Source of the DNA: JADFOB01 sp964651325
GTDB lineage: Bacteria > Planctomycetota > Phycisphaerae > UBA1845
Assembly (NCBI GenBank): GCA_964651325.1
Contig: CAZYXP010000163.1
Span: 1-8,882, forward strand
DNA: 8,882 bases
Direction of reading: 5' to 3'
Part shown: positions 1 to 7,870 of the stretch, piece by piece
Position numbering within the stretch: position 1 is the first letter of the stretch
Layout of the letters: every line of letters starts with the position of its first letter
Notes under the pieces: generated by a model
What the model was told of the DNA's origin: nothing
The model's input: only the letters and a program-made list of their open reading frames with translations
Databases searched by the model: none
Translations under genes and position numbers: made by a program

Positions 1-903
1 CCCCGTCCGCACGCCGCCGCCACGCGCCTCGATCACAGGCCTGCCGCACTCGGGGCACCGGCTCTCCATCGGAATCGTGGTCAAGTTGTAGCCGCACCAT
101 TCGCACATCGGGTCGCGCGGCGGCGCGCGGGAAGGACGCGGCGCGGCCACGGCGCGGAGCAGCGTCCACCCGACGAGGCATATCGAACTCAGCACTGTCA
201 GAGCAATTATCTCGTCCTTATACTTGAACATGTACTTTTGTGCATTTCCTTGGTACGCCTGCACATAATCCCATCGCTTTTCATGAAATGTCGCCTGCGC
301 TTCGTCATATCTCGCCTGCGCTTCGGCGTCGCCCGGACGATCCAACTGGTTCTGATAGATTTCACTTGGAAAAGAAGGTGGGGTTTCCAGGAGGCGCTCG
401 AGCTGCGCGATTCTCCAGCGATTGGCTCCGCCAATCGAGGAACCAATTACCACAATCGGCATGATTCCAAACGTCGAGCATAGCCACACGCGGCGAAGGC
501 CGAATCCCATACTGGTGCGCAACGGTTCATCCCGAGCCCCCCACGCAGCGAGCAGCACGCCCAATACCACCATGCCCACCTCGATCGCCAGGAAGTTCCC
601 GAGGACGACCAACGTAGCCAAGACGGCATTTCGATCGAATTCGTCGAGAATCCATGCGAACTCCACGGGGACTTGCTTCCCCTCGGCATACGCAATAACG
701 AATGCAAGGACGGCCAATGTGGCCGCGAATGCGATCAAGTGGAACGCGAAGCAGCCCAACGCCGTCGCGCGCGTGATGCCTGCGGCCATGCTTTGCGGCC
801 GACACCATCCCAGAAGAAACGCCCTCGGCCAAGACCACCGCACGGCCTCGGGACCGGCGGGATGATCGGCCGCGGGATCCTGCCCATTTGTTGACGTGTT
901 CAA
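1..903 (-). CDS. Membrane protein with C-terminal zinc ribbon (partial, 3' end outside window)
   Basis: The frame is open from the left edge to beyond 903 on the minus strand, so the C-terminus is missing. Counting from the ATG at 787-789, hydrophobic stretches lie at about residues 9-34, 54-83, 101-119 and 194-213. Residues 124-192 form a charged, probably helical stretch between the third and fourth. After the last helix comes a zinc ribbon with C229, C232, C245 and C248 (CEWCGYNL...CPECG). This ribbon style is typical of planctomycete membrane proteins of unknown function; no enzymatic motif is visible. The start is uncertain: TTG 901-903, GTG 841-843 and ATG 787-789 are all in frame and none has a convincing ribosome-binding site. 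I chose TTG because the added residues (a polar leader, then WSWPRAFLLGW) look like coding sequence. It follows the Fe-S oxidoreductase by about 92 bases on the same strand. Function unknown. Confidence 0.75.
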   Translation of the reverse strand, partial: MNTSTNGQDPAADHPAGPEAVRWSWPRAFLLGWCRPQSMAAGITRATALGCFAFHLIAFAATLAVLAFVIAYAEGKQVPVEFAWILDEFDRNAVLATLVVLGNFLAIEVGMVVLGVLLAAWGARDEPLRTSMGFGLRRVWLCSTFGIMPIVVIGSSIGGANRWRIAQLERLLETPPSFPSEIYQNQLDRPGDAEAQARYDEAQATFHEKRWDYVQAYQGNAQKYMFKYKDEIIALTVLSSICLVGWTLLRAVAAPRPSRAPPRDPMCEWCGYNLTTIPMESRCPECGRPVIEARGGGVRTG

Positions 904-995
904 GAGGGTCTTGGTTCCGATTGACTGTCCAACGTCCCAACAACGCAAGATTGGCGCGGTGGTTTCGACGCGTCGGCCGATTGGGTTGCGTACCC

Positions 996-3212
<2,217 letters not shown>

Positions 3213-3354
3213 AAACGCACTTCCCGTGAGGGCCTACCCGGCCGTGAAGTCAACTCTCTCGCGAATACCACGCATGCGACAGATGTTCCGTAGTCGTCCC
3301 GCGCCACGTCAGCAAAGCATCCGCGTCCATCGGGCTCGTATTGACGCGCTCGCC

Positions 3355-3579
3355 TTACGCGGCAAAGGCCTGAACTTCCAGCTCCGCATCGTTTAGGGCC
3401 GCCGTGTCGGCTCGACGCAGCAGTTCTTGGGTAATCTCCTCACTGACGTAATACTCACCGCAGTTTTGGCACACGTCGGCCGGTACATCTTTGAAAATTA
3501 CCGTGCAATTCCCACGTTGCAACGGGACGGTGGCTCGCCCGTCGGCCGTCTCACCTTGTTTGCAGATTACACACGTCAC
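3355..3579 (-). CDS. YgiT/MqsA-type zinc-finger protein (orphan antitoxin-like)
   Basis: A 74-residue protein with the YgiT-type zinc-finger arrangement: CVIC at C3/C6, then CQNCGE at C37/C40, followed by a helical tail (about residues 46-60) and the ELEVxxFAA ending usual for stand-alone members. In the family this domain is the N-terminal zinc-binding half of MqsA-like antitoxins, and short versions are generally encoded next to a DUF4258 or MqsR-like toxin. No toxin gene fits beside this copy: etfA ends 6 bases upstream and only 142 bases separate it from the next gene. It lacks the C-terminal helix-turn-helix of full MqsA, so DNA binding is not evident. The start is GTG (3577-3579). Its ribosome-binding site lies inside the last codons of etfA, so translation is probably coupled. 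Its role in an electron-transfer operon is unknown. Confidence 0.82.
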   Translation of the reverse strand: MTCVICKQGETADGRATVPLQRGNCTVIFKDVPADVCQNCGEYYVSEEITQELLRRADTAALNDAELEVQAFAA

Positions 3580-3585
3580 GCTTGC

Positions 3586-4572
3586 CTACCCCTTCAATCT
3601 ACGTAACTCCGCCGTGAGCAGTGGGACGATCGTGAACAAATCCGCCACGCAGCCGTAGGTCGCCACCTTGAAAATCGGTGCATCTTTCTTGGTGTTGACC
3701 GCGACAATCACCTTGCTGCCGCGCATACCGGCTAAGTGCTGAATCGCGCCGTCGATGCCGCAAGCGATGTACAGAACCGGCGTCACCACCTTGCCCGTCA
3801 AGCCCACCTGCCGCGTGTGCGGTTGATAACCCGCATCGCAGGCCGCCCGAGACGCGCCCACCGCGCCGTCGAGCACTTCCGCCAGCTCATAAATAATCTT
3901 GAAGTTTTCCTCGGACTTCAGCGAGCGCCCACCAGAAACGATGGAGTCCGCCTCCGTGACATCTTTGATGCCCGAACTGGTGGACACGACTTCCTTGCAC
4001 ACCAGACGTTTGGCATTGTCGGGCAGTTCAAACGGAACCGAGACGACCTCGGCCGACGCGCCCGCCTGCGGCTCGCCCGCGGCGTGAACATTCGAGCGAA
4101 TCGTGGCCATCTGTAGCCGATCGCTGGCCAACCGAAACTTGGCCGCCAGCTTACCGGCGTACATCGTTTTCGTGGCGACCAGCTGATCGCCGTCCAGCGC
4201 GAGGTCGGTGCAATCCACCGCCAGCGCCGCGTGCTTACGCGCTGCAACGCGCGAGGCCAGATCCCGACCCAAAAACGTAGTCGGAATCAGCACAAGCCGC
4301 GGATCAGCCGCATCGATCGCGGCGGTAAGCGCGTGGGCATAGGGCATCGAGCGGTAATGCTCCAACGCGCCGTCGTCCACGGTGAATACCCGCGAAGCGC
4401 CGTAGGACGCGATTTCATCCGTCAACCCGCCAACACCCTGGCCAACGACACACGCCTCGGCGTTGCCGCCGATCGTCTTGGCCAGTTCGCCGGCCAAGCT
4501 CAACAATTGATAAGAGGCGGGGAGCACGTTTCCGCCACGTTGTTCGATGAATACGAGTACGTTGTTTGTCAT
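3586..4572 (-). CDS. etfA: Electron transfer flavoprotein subunit alpha
   Basis: EtfA pairs with EtfB to form a soluble FAD-containing heterodimer that takes electrons from acyl-CoA and other dehydrogenases. The 328-residue length is normal. The C-terminal FAD-binding domain is clear: SGGRSLKSEENF (213-224), GASRAA with R242, GLTGK with T259, GIDGAIQHLAGM with H279, and a C-terminal YGCVADLFTIVPLL block. The residues that usually contact the flavin (Arg in GASRA, Thr in TGK, His in IQH) are kept. Three positions differ from the usual consensus: Gln to Leu at 258 (GQTGK), Ser to Asp at 274 (GISGA) and Asp to Thr at 305 (DYG). I use the ATG at 4570-4572, which gives the standard MxxNVLVFIE start; a longer frame to 4671 would overlap etfB and looks non-homologous. 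The gap from the etfB stop is 17 bases, so the two are co-transcribed. Confidence 0.95.
   Translation of the reverse strand: MTNNVLVFIEQRGGNVLPASYQLLSLAGELAKTIGGNAEACVVGQGVGGLTDEIASYGASRVFTVDDGALEHYRSMPYAHALTAAIDAADPRLVLIPTTFLGRDLASRVAARKHAALAVDCTDLALDGDQLVATKTMYAGKLAAKFRLASDRLQMATIRSNVHAAGEPQAGASAEVVSVPFELPDNAKRLVCKEVVSTSSGIKDVTEADSIVSGGRSLKSEENFKIIYELAEVLDGAVGASRAACDAGYQPHTRQVGLTGKVVTPVLYIACGIDGAIQHLAGMRGSKVIVAVNTKKDAPIFKVATYGCVADLFTIVPLLTAELRRLKG
3589..3594 (-). promoter_or_regulatory. Ribosome-binding site of the YgiT-type gene, inside the etfA 3' end
   Basis: On the minus strand AAGGGG forms the last two sense codons of etfA (Lys, Gly) and ends immediately before its TAG stop. It lies 9 bases upstream of the GTG start at 3577-3579. 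This placement supports the GTG start and suggests that ribosomes finishing etfA reinitiate on the small zinc-finger gene. Confidence 0.6.
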
Positions 4573-4589
4573 GGCTTTGAACCCGTCGC

Positions 4590-5381
4590 CTAGACGACCT
4601 TGGCCTCCTCTCGCAACAGTCTGACCAACTCCTTGGCCATTTCTTCCGGCTCTCCCTCTACGAATTGGCACTCCGCTCTTGGCGCCGGCGGCGAGATGGA
4701 CTCAAAGTGCGTGGCGGTTTTTAGGGATTCGTCAACCGACAGGTCTGAAGCGGCCAGCACCTTGACCGGCTTTTTCTTGGCCTTCATCAAATTGGGCAGC
4801 GACGGATAACGCGGCTCTACCAGACCCTTTTCGATGGTCAGCAAAGCCGGAAGCGAGCCCTCGAGGACTTCCTCCGCCCCTTCGACTCGGCGCCGGGCGG
4901 TAAACGTTTTTCCGTCGTCAGCGAATTCCAGCCCCGTAACCGCGCCGATGTGGGGCACGTCCAGAAATTCCGCGACGGCCGGGCCGATGGCTCCGCTGTC
5001 CAGATCGATGTTGTTCTTACCGCAGAGGATGAGGTCAAACCCCGTTTCGTCCAGCTTCGCCGCCTCCGCGAGCACCGCGGCCGCGAAAATCTCGTTGAAC
5101 GATTCCAATGCAGGGTCGTTGATATGAACGCCGCTGTCGGCGCCCATGGCCAGGGCGATGCGGAGCGTTTCGGCCGCCTTGTCGCCGCCGAGGGTCATGG
5201 CCACGATTTCGCTGACCTCCTTGCCTTGCTCGCGGAGTTGGATCGCCAGCTCGACGCCGAATTCATCAAAAGGATCGATGACGAGCTTCAACCCCGCCGG
5301 GTCAATTCCGGTTCCGTCCGGAAGCACCTTGATCGGGGCGCTGGAATCCGGAACCTGTTTCACGATACAAAGGATTTTCAA
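4590..5381 (-). CDS. etfB: Electron transfer flavoprotein subunit beta
   Basis: This 263-residue protein has the full EtfB pattern: KILCIVKQVPD at the N-terminus, DPFDEFGVE (36-44), ALAMGAD (76-82), the nucleotide-binding segment GKNNIDLDSGAIGP (121-134), and the signature EPRYPSLPNLMKAKKK (189-204). L195 in that last block aligns with the leucine of the ETF recognition loop that docks on acyl-CoA dehydrogenases in the human protein, so partners of that class are likely. Whether the second nucleotide is AMP (ordinary ETF) or FAD (bifurcating ETF) cannot be decided by eye. The start is TTG (5379-5381): an in-frame TAA lies at 5403-5405, no ATG or GTG lies between, and a strong ribosome-binding site precedes the TTG. 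It is the first gene of the etf operon. Confidence 0.95.
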   Translation of the reverse strand: MKILCIVKQVPDSSAPIKVLPDGTGIDPAGLKLVIDPFDEFGVELAIQLREQGKEVSEIVAMTLGGDKAAETLRIALAMGADSGVHINDPALESFNEIFAAAVLAEAAKLDETGFDLILCGKNNIDLDSGAIGPAVAEFLDVPHIGAVTGLEFADDGKTFTARRRVEGAEEVLEGSLPALLTIEKGLVEPRYPSLPNLMKAKKKPVKVLAASDLSVDESLKTATHFESISPPAPRAECQFVEGEPEEMAKELVRLLREEAKVV

Positions 5382-5385
5382 AGGG

Positions 5386-5393
5386 CTTCCTCC
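5386..5393 (-). promoter_or_regulatory. Strong ribosome-binding site fixing the TTG start of etfB
   Basis: GGAGGAAG on the minus strand, 4 bases upstream of the TTG codon (6 bases counted from the GGAGGA core). With the in-frame stop at 5403-5405, it leaves TTG 5379-5381 as the only reasonable start. Confidence 0.8.
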
Positions 5394-5451
5394 GAGGGTG
5401 TTTTATCACATGGCCCGCACCATAGCCCGCCGACGCCGCGACGGGCCGGGC

Positions 5452-5481
5452 ATGGTAGCGGATTTGTCGAAACGCGTCCAA
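5452..5481 (-). promoter_or_regulatory. Candidate sigma70-type promoter of the etf operon
   Basis: On the minus strand TTGGAC (5476-5481) and TACCAT (5452-5457) are separated by 18 bases, about 70 bases upstream of the etfB start. Matches to the consensus are 3/6 and 4/6, so this is only a candidate. The -10 overlaps one arm of an inverted repeat: CATGGCCCG at 5409-5417 against CGGGCC 5442-5447 plus CATG 5451-5454. Confidence 0.28.
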
Positions 5482-5528
5482 AGAGGAAGCGGGCGCTGAG
5501 ATGGTGCGGCGTTCGTGGTGGGTATGGC

Positions 5529-5570
5529 GGGCTTTGCGCTCGTCCCGGAGGGGCGAAGAGAAGAGCGCCC
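5529..5570 (-). terminator. Imperfect hairpin downstream of the GT87 gene, possible terminator
   Basis: On the minus strand GCGCTC (5563-5568) can pair with GAGCGC (5536-5541). A small CCC/GGG hairpin sits inside the 21-base loop, and outer GG/CC pairs form across an AAAG bulge. It begins about 14 bases past the stop codon. There is no U-tract, so a classical Rho-independent terminator is not demonstrated. Confidence 0.22.
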
Positions 5571-5583
5571 GTTGCCGATTTCA

Positions 5584-7122
5584 TCACATACTCGGCGGCG
5601 CGATATCATCTTCGGCGGGCGGTTCTGCGGGTTGATCTTGGGGCACGTCCGCGGGTTGATCTGGCGCGTCGGGTGGGGAGGCGTCCATCGAAGTGCTCGC
5701 ATGAGCCAGCCTTTGCGCCGACGCGGTCGGTTTGGGGATCCCCGGATCGGATGCGACCCCGCCCGCAGGTGCCGGGGCGCGAAGCCCCAATCGAAGGATC
5801 AACACGCCAAGGCTGACCGTGAGGATGAATGCCCAACCAATCAGGGTATACTTGAGCTTGAATTCGTCCGTGCCCGGCCCAAATGGCGTCGGAACATTCA
5901 CGGCCAGCAGCGCGGCAATAGCCGCCAGCGGCACGAATCGCAGCCACCAGCCCCGGCCCTGCATGATCAGCAGCGCAATGAGCCACAGCGTGGCGAATGT
6001 GCCGTAGGTCCACGGAAGAAACGGACTTCGCTGCTGCGCCAGAATAAGCAACGCCAACCAAATCGCCGCCTCGCGAAAGCGACCGCCGGGATCGACCATC
6101 CCGGCCCGCTCCCGATTGGTTCGAATTCGATAGCTTGCAAGAATCACGACGAGCCCGCCGGTCAGGATCCAGGCAGCAACGCTTGCCACCGTGGACGGCG
6201 ACAATGCTCCAAGAGCCCCCAGTTTTTCCAGCTTATAGGGCAATCCATAGACCGAGAGATTGATCGCAAGCGGCTTCATCATCTTCGTGGCGAAGTCGAA
6301 GGCCTCGCCGGTAGCGATTCTAGGGAGCTGGAACGACAAAAACGCATCCAGCGGCTTGGGGCCAAAGAGGTAGAGCGTCAAAACGCCAAGCCCGATCATC
6401 CAGACGCCGCACCAGATCGCGCTACGCCACTTCCTGCGCACCAGCAGGTAAGCCAGCAGGATACCGGGAAAAATCTTCGAGAGGGTCGCATACGCAAGGA
6501 GCAAACCGCCGAGCGCATGCCAACCCCGAGCAAACGCGACCATCGCCAGCATCCCCAGCGCGATAATCAACAGATGCACGTTTCCGAATTGCAAGGACAT
6601 GAGCGTTGTCGGCGCGAGCATGACCGCCGGGCAAATCGCAAGCGCCCACGTAACCCGGCCGCCACCGCACCAGAGCGCCACCAGGACCAGTGCCAACCCG
6701 ATCCCGAACACGTTCAGTCCATACCAAATCGCCCGGACAACGAAGAAGTTGTCGCTGATCGACGCCAGCAGTCGAGGCAAGAGCAGAAACGGGGGCGGGT
6801 ATTGATAGCGGTCGATCGTCAGGGCCTCGCCGACCGCCGCGTGGGTCGGCGATTCGATTTCGGCACCGCGGTAATGCGCGGTGTCGTAGATGTTTTCCGC
6901 TCGCTGTGCGGCGTAGTGCGTCGCGATCGTATACGAGGTGAGGCAACTGTGTTTGACGAAGAAAAGATCGGGCGATTCCCCTTCGCCTTCGACCGGGCGG
7001 GCCGCGTCCATGGCAAACCGCACCCGGTTCACATCGAACATGTAGATGCCCAGCCCCGCCAGGCGCACGACAGCCGCGCCAGCGATCAAGATGAACAATA
7101 CCAGTTGAATCTTAGTCTTCAC
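5584..7122 (-). CDS. GT-C glycosyltransferase, family GT87 (DUF2029)
   Basis: A 512-residue polytopic membrane protein that probably transfers a sugar from a polyprenyl-phosphate donor to an acceptor on the outer face of the membrane, as PimE-type GT87 enzymes do. Seen: an N-terminal membrane helix (about 5-27), a large first loop ending in AENIYD (75-80) and YQYPPPFLLLPRLLA (106-120), then many helices. These include the GNVHLLIIALGMLAM block (180-194) and LLLAYATLSKIFPGILLAYLLVRRKW (207-232), which match the family GxxN and K-x-FP-LL-RR-W patterns. Acidic residues in the first loop (D30, D39, D52) are candidates for the catalytic Asp, but I cannot say which. Residues 448-512 are a Pro/Ala/Asp-rich, probably disordered tail. 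The start is GTG (7120-7122) with a TGAGGT ribosome-binding site upstream. It begins 33 bases after the selenoprotein gene and is probably co-transcribed. Acceptor unknown. Confidence 0.85.
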   Translation of the reverse strand: MKTKIQLVLFILIAGAAVVRLAGLGIYMFDVNRVRFAMDAARPVEGEGESPDLFFVKHSCLTSYTIATHYAAQRAENIYDTAHYRGAEIESPTHAAVGEALTIDRYQYPPPFLLLPRLLASISDNFFVVRAIWYGLNVFGIGLALVLVALWCGGGRVTWALAICPAVMLAPTTLMSLQFGNVHLLIIALGMLAMVAFARGWHALGGLLLAYATLSKIFPGILLAYLLVRRKWRSAIWCGVWMIGLGVLTLYLFGPKPLDAFLSFQLPRIATGEAFDFATKMMKPLAINLSVYGLPYKLEKLGALGALSPSTVASVAAWILTGGLVVILASYRIRTNRERAGMVDPGGRFREAAIWLALLILAQQRSPFLPWTYGTFATLWLIALLIMQGRGWWLRFVPLAAIAALLAVNVPTPFGPGTDEFKLKYTLIGWAFILTVSLGVLILRLGLRAPAPAGGVASDPGIPKPTASAQRLAHASTSMDASPPDAPDQPADVPQDQPAEPPAEDDIAPPSM

Positions 7123-7130
7123 GTTGACAA

Positions 7131-7137
7131 CCTCACC
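7131..7137 (-). promoter_or_regulatory. Ribosome-binding site supporting the GTG start of the GT87 gene
   Basis: GGTGAGG on the minus strand lies 8 bases upstream of GTG 7120-7122. There is no nearby ATG that would preserve the complete first membrane helix. Confidence 0.55.
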
Positions 7138-7155
7138 ACATCGCGGCGCAGGGCC

Positions 7156-7644
7156 CTATCCGCCCCGTCGCATCAACGATTTGGTTTTCCGGTGAAGGGA
7201 CGCTTCGCCTCCAAATCCACTTTCGACATCCCGCACGATGCCCTCCCGGTCGATGAAGAAAACGGTCGGAATGCCGTCGAAGATGTACTTCTCTCCGACC
7301 GATGCGCCGTCGAGCAGGATCGTTTGCTTAAGCTTGTTCTTCTTGACGAATGCCGCCACCTTTTTCTTCGGTTCATCCCAGGCATTCACCGCCAGGACAA
7401 CCAGACCGTCTTTGGCGTGCTGCTCGGCCACCTTGCTCAAGTGAGGAGCCTCCTCACGGCAAGGCGGTCACCCCACCGCCCAAAAGCAAAGCAACACCGG
7501 CTTGCCCCTGAAGCTGCTCAATTGAACCTTCTTGCCGTCAAGGTCTTTCAGCGCAAAATCCGGCGCCGGCTTCCCTTTCATCGTGGCGCAGCCCAACGGC
7601 GCAATGGCCATCAGCGAAAGCGCCAGAGGAATCATTCGTTTCAT
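7156..7644 (-). CDS. TlpA/ResA-like thioredoxin-fold selenoprotein (in-frame TGA read as Sec59, UPPC motif)
   Basis: Read through one TGA (7468-7470), this frame gives a 162-residue thiol-disulfide oxidoreductase. Before the TGA: an N-terminal export signal (1-19), then KGKPAPDFALKDLDGKKVQL (23-42) and GKPVLLCFWAVG (47-58). After it: PPCREEAPHLSKVAEQ (60-75), VVLAVNAWDE (82-91), the cis-proline segment GIPTVFFIDREG (124-135), and a TAG stop at 7156-7158. The family motif is FWAxWCPPCREE, so the TGA replaces exactly the first, nucleophilic Cys; C62 is the resolving Cys. Both halves are in one frame without indels. The ATG 7642-7644 has AAGGAG 9 bases upstream. The signal end (APLGC, C19) resembles a lipobox but has Pro at -3, so either lipoprotein or Sec-secreted is possible. 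Role: thiol redox or repair outside the cytoplasm, by analogy with TlpA. A pseudogene with a nonsense mutation is the alternative; the SECIS-like hairpin argues against it. Confidence 0.85.
7428..7470 (-). promoter_or_regulatory. Putative bacterial SECIS element with the UGA selenocysteine codon
   Basis: Counting the U of UGA as 1 on the mRNA, bases 4-12 (CCGCCUUGC) pair with 35-43 (GCAAGGUGG): nine pairs, one of them G-U. Bases 14-20 (GUGAGGA) pair perfectly with 24-30 (UCCUCAC), leaving the triloop GGC at 21-23. Between the two stems is a 1x4 internal loop (C13 against UUGA 31-34). The apical loop is 18-20 bases past the UGA and begins with G, matching what is known of bSECIS elements bound by SelB (loop roughly 16-37 bases downstream, with a G in its first positions). 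The whole hairpin lies within the coding sequence, as in bacteria and unlike eukaryotes. It has no bulged U comparable to U17 of E. coli fdhF. Confidence 0.8.
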
Positions 7645-7653
7645 CGTGAGATG

Positions 7654-7659
7654 CTCCTT
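7654..7659 (-). promoter_or_regulatory. Ribosome-binding site of the selenoprotein gene
   Basis: AAGGAG on the minus strand, 9 bases before ATG 7642-7644. It fixes the start and excludes the upstream in-frame extension to 7992, which would run antisense through hutI. Confidence 0.75.
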
Positions 7660-7701
7660 ACTCAAAGTTGCGGACCGACAAGCCAATCTTGTATTTTCGG
7701 G

Positions 7702-7731
7702 AGTGTAGCAGGGATGATTCACGTGAAACAA
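7702..7731 (-). promoter_or_regulatory. Candidate promoter of the selenoprotein-GT87 unit
   Basis: On the minus strand TTGTTT (7726-7731) and TACACT (7702-7707) are 18 bases apart. The -10 is preceded by TGC, an extended -10 (TGn). It lies about 58 bases upstream of the ATG. The -35/spacer overlaps the TTCACGTGAA palindrome at 7718-7727, a plausible operator. This is pattern matching only. Confidence 0.35.
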
Positions 7732-7754
7732 GGTTGCGCAGCCTGTTTTTCGTG
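7718..7754. repeat. Palindrome TTCACGTGAA and larger imperfect inverted repeat in the divergent gap
   Basis: TTCACGTGAA (7718-7727) is a perfect 10-base palindrome. It also forms part of a larger dyad: CACG(TG)AAACA(A)GG at 7720-7733 against CC TGTTT(TT)CGTG at 7742-7754, with TGCGCA (7735-7740), itself palindromic, near the centre. It could be an operator shared by the divergent genes or an RNA hairpin. Confidence 0.4.
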
Positions 7755-7870
7755 TAACACCATGTCTGATGGCTTGCCAACGGCGCCCAAAACGCCTAAC
7801 AGACCGGGACCGATAACCGTGCGGGCCGTGCCGGTACGGAATACAAAACGGCAAGAAGAGGCGTGGAGTG

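Larger units (their letters stand above)
5394..5583. other. Intergenic region between the GT87 gene and etfB
   Basis: About 200 bases separate the stop of the glycosyltransferase from the etfB ribosome-binding site. Short open frames cross it on both strands but none has a ribosome-binding site or a recognisable product. It contains the candidate etf promoter, an inverted repeat over the putative -10, and an imperfect hairpin just after the glycosyltransferase stop. This suggests the etf genes are a separate transcription unit. Confidence 0.6.
7645..7870. other. Divergent intergenic region between the selenoprotein gene and hutI
   Basis: The gap is 226 bases. It holds the leftward candidate promoter and the dyad near 7718-7754. 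A weak rightward pair for hutI is TTGCCA 7774-7779 and TAACAG 7797-7802, with 17-base spacing and 5/6 and 3/6 matches. The hutI ribosome-binding site GAGG lies at 7858-7861. A 60-codon plus-strand frame starting near 7714 crosses the region but resembles nothing I know. Confidence 0.55.

Noticed and set aside
966..975. Perfect palindrome CGACGCGTCG between the Fe-S protein gene and the membrane protein gene.
   Set aside because: Ten GC-rich bases alone occur often by chance here; no promoter or second copy supports an operator.
3219..3250. Possible hairpin (ACTTC/GAAGT with an inner GGCC/GGCC) that could mask the ribosome-binding site of the Fe-S protein gene.
   Set aside because: Only 5 and 4 pairs with a large asymmetric internal loop; too weak to call a regulatory element.
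3250..3354. In-frame continuation of about 34 codons after the TAA of the zinc-finger gene, including a 26-codon frame from ATG 3330.
   Set aside because: Short open frames are expected by chance in GC-rich DNA; the zinc-finger protein already has its normal family length and ending, and no SECIS-like or readthrough signal is seen.
3586..4671. Longer etfA start at 4671.
   Set aside because: The added 33 residues overlap etfB and are Arg/Gly-rich with no resemblance to EtfA; ATG 4570-4572 gives the standard N-terminus.
7156..7440. A separate small gene starting at TTG 7440.
   Set aside because: It lacks the front half of the thioredoxin fold and has no independent ribosome-binding site; it is the in-frame continuation past the TGA.
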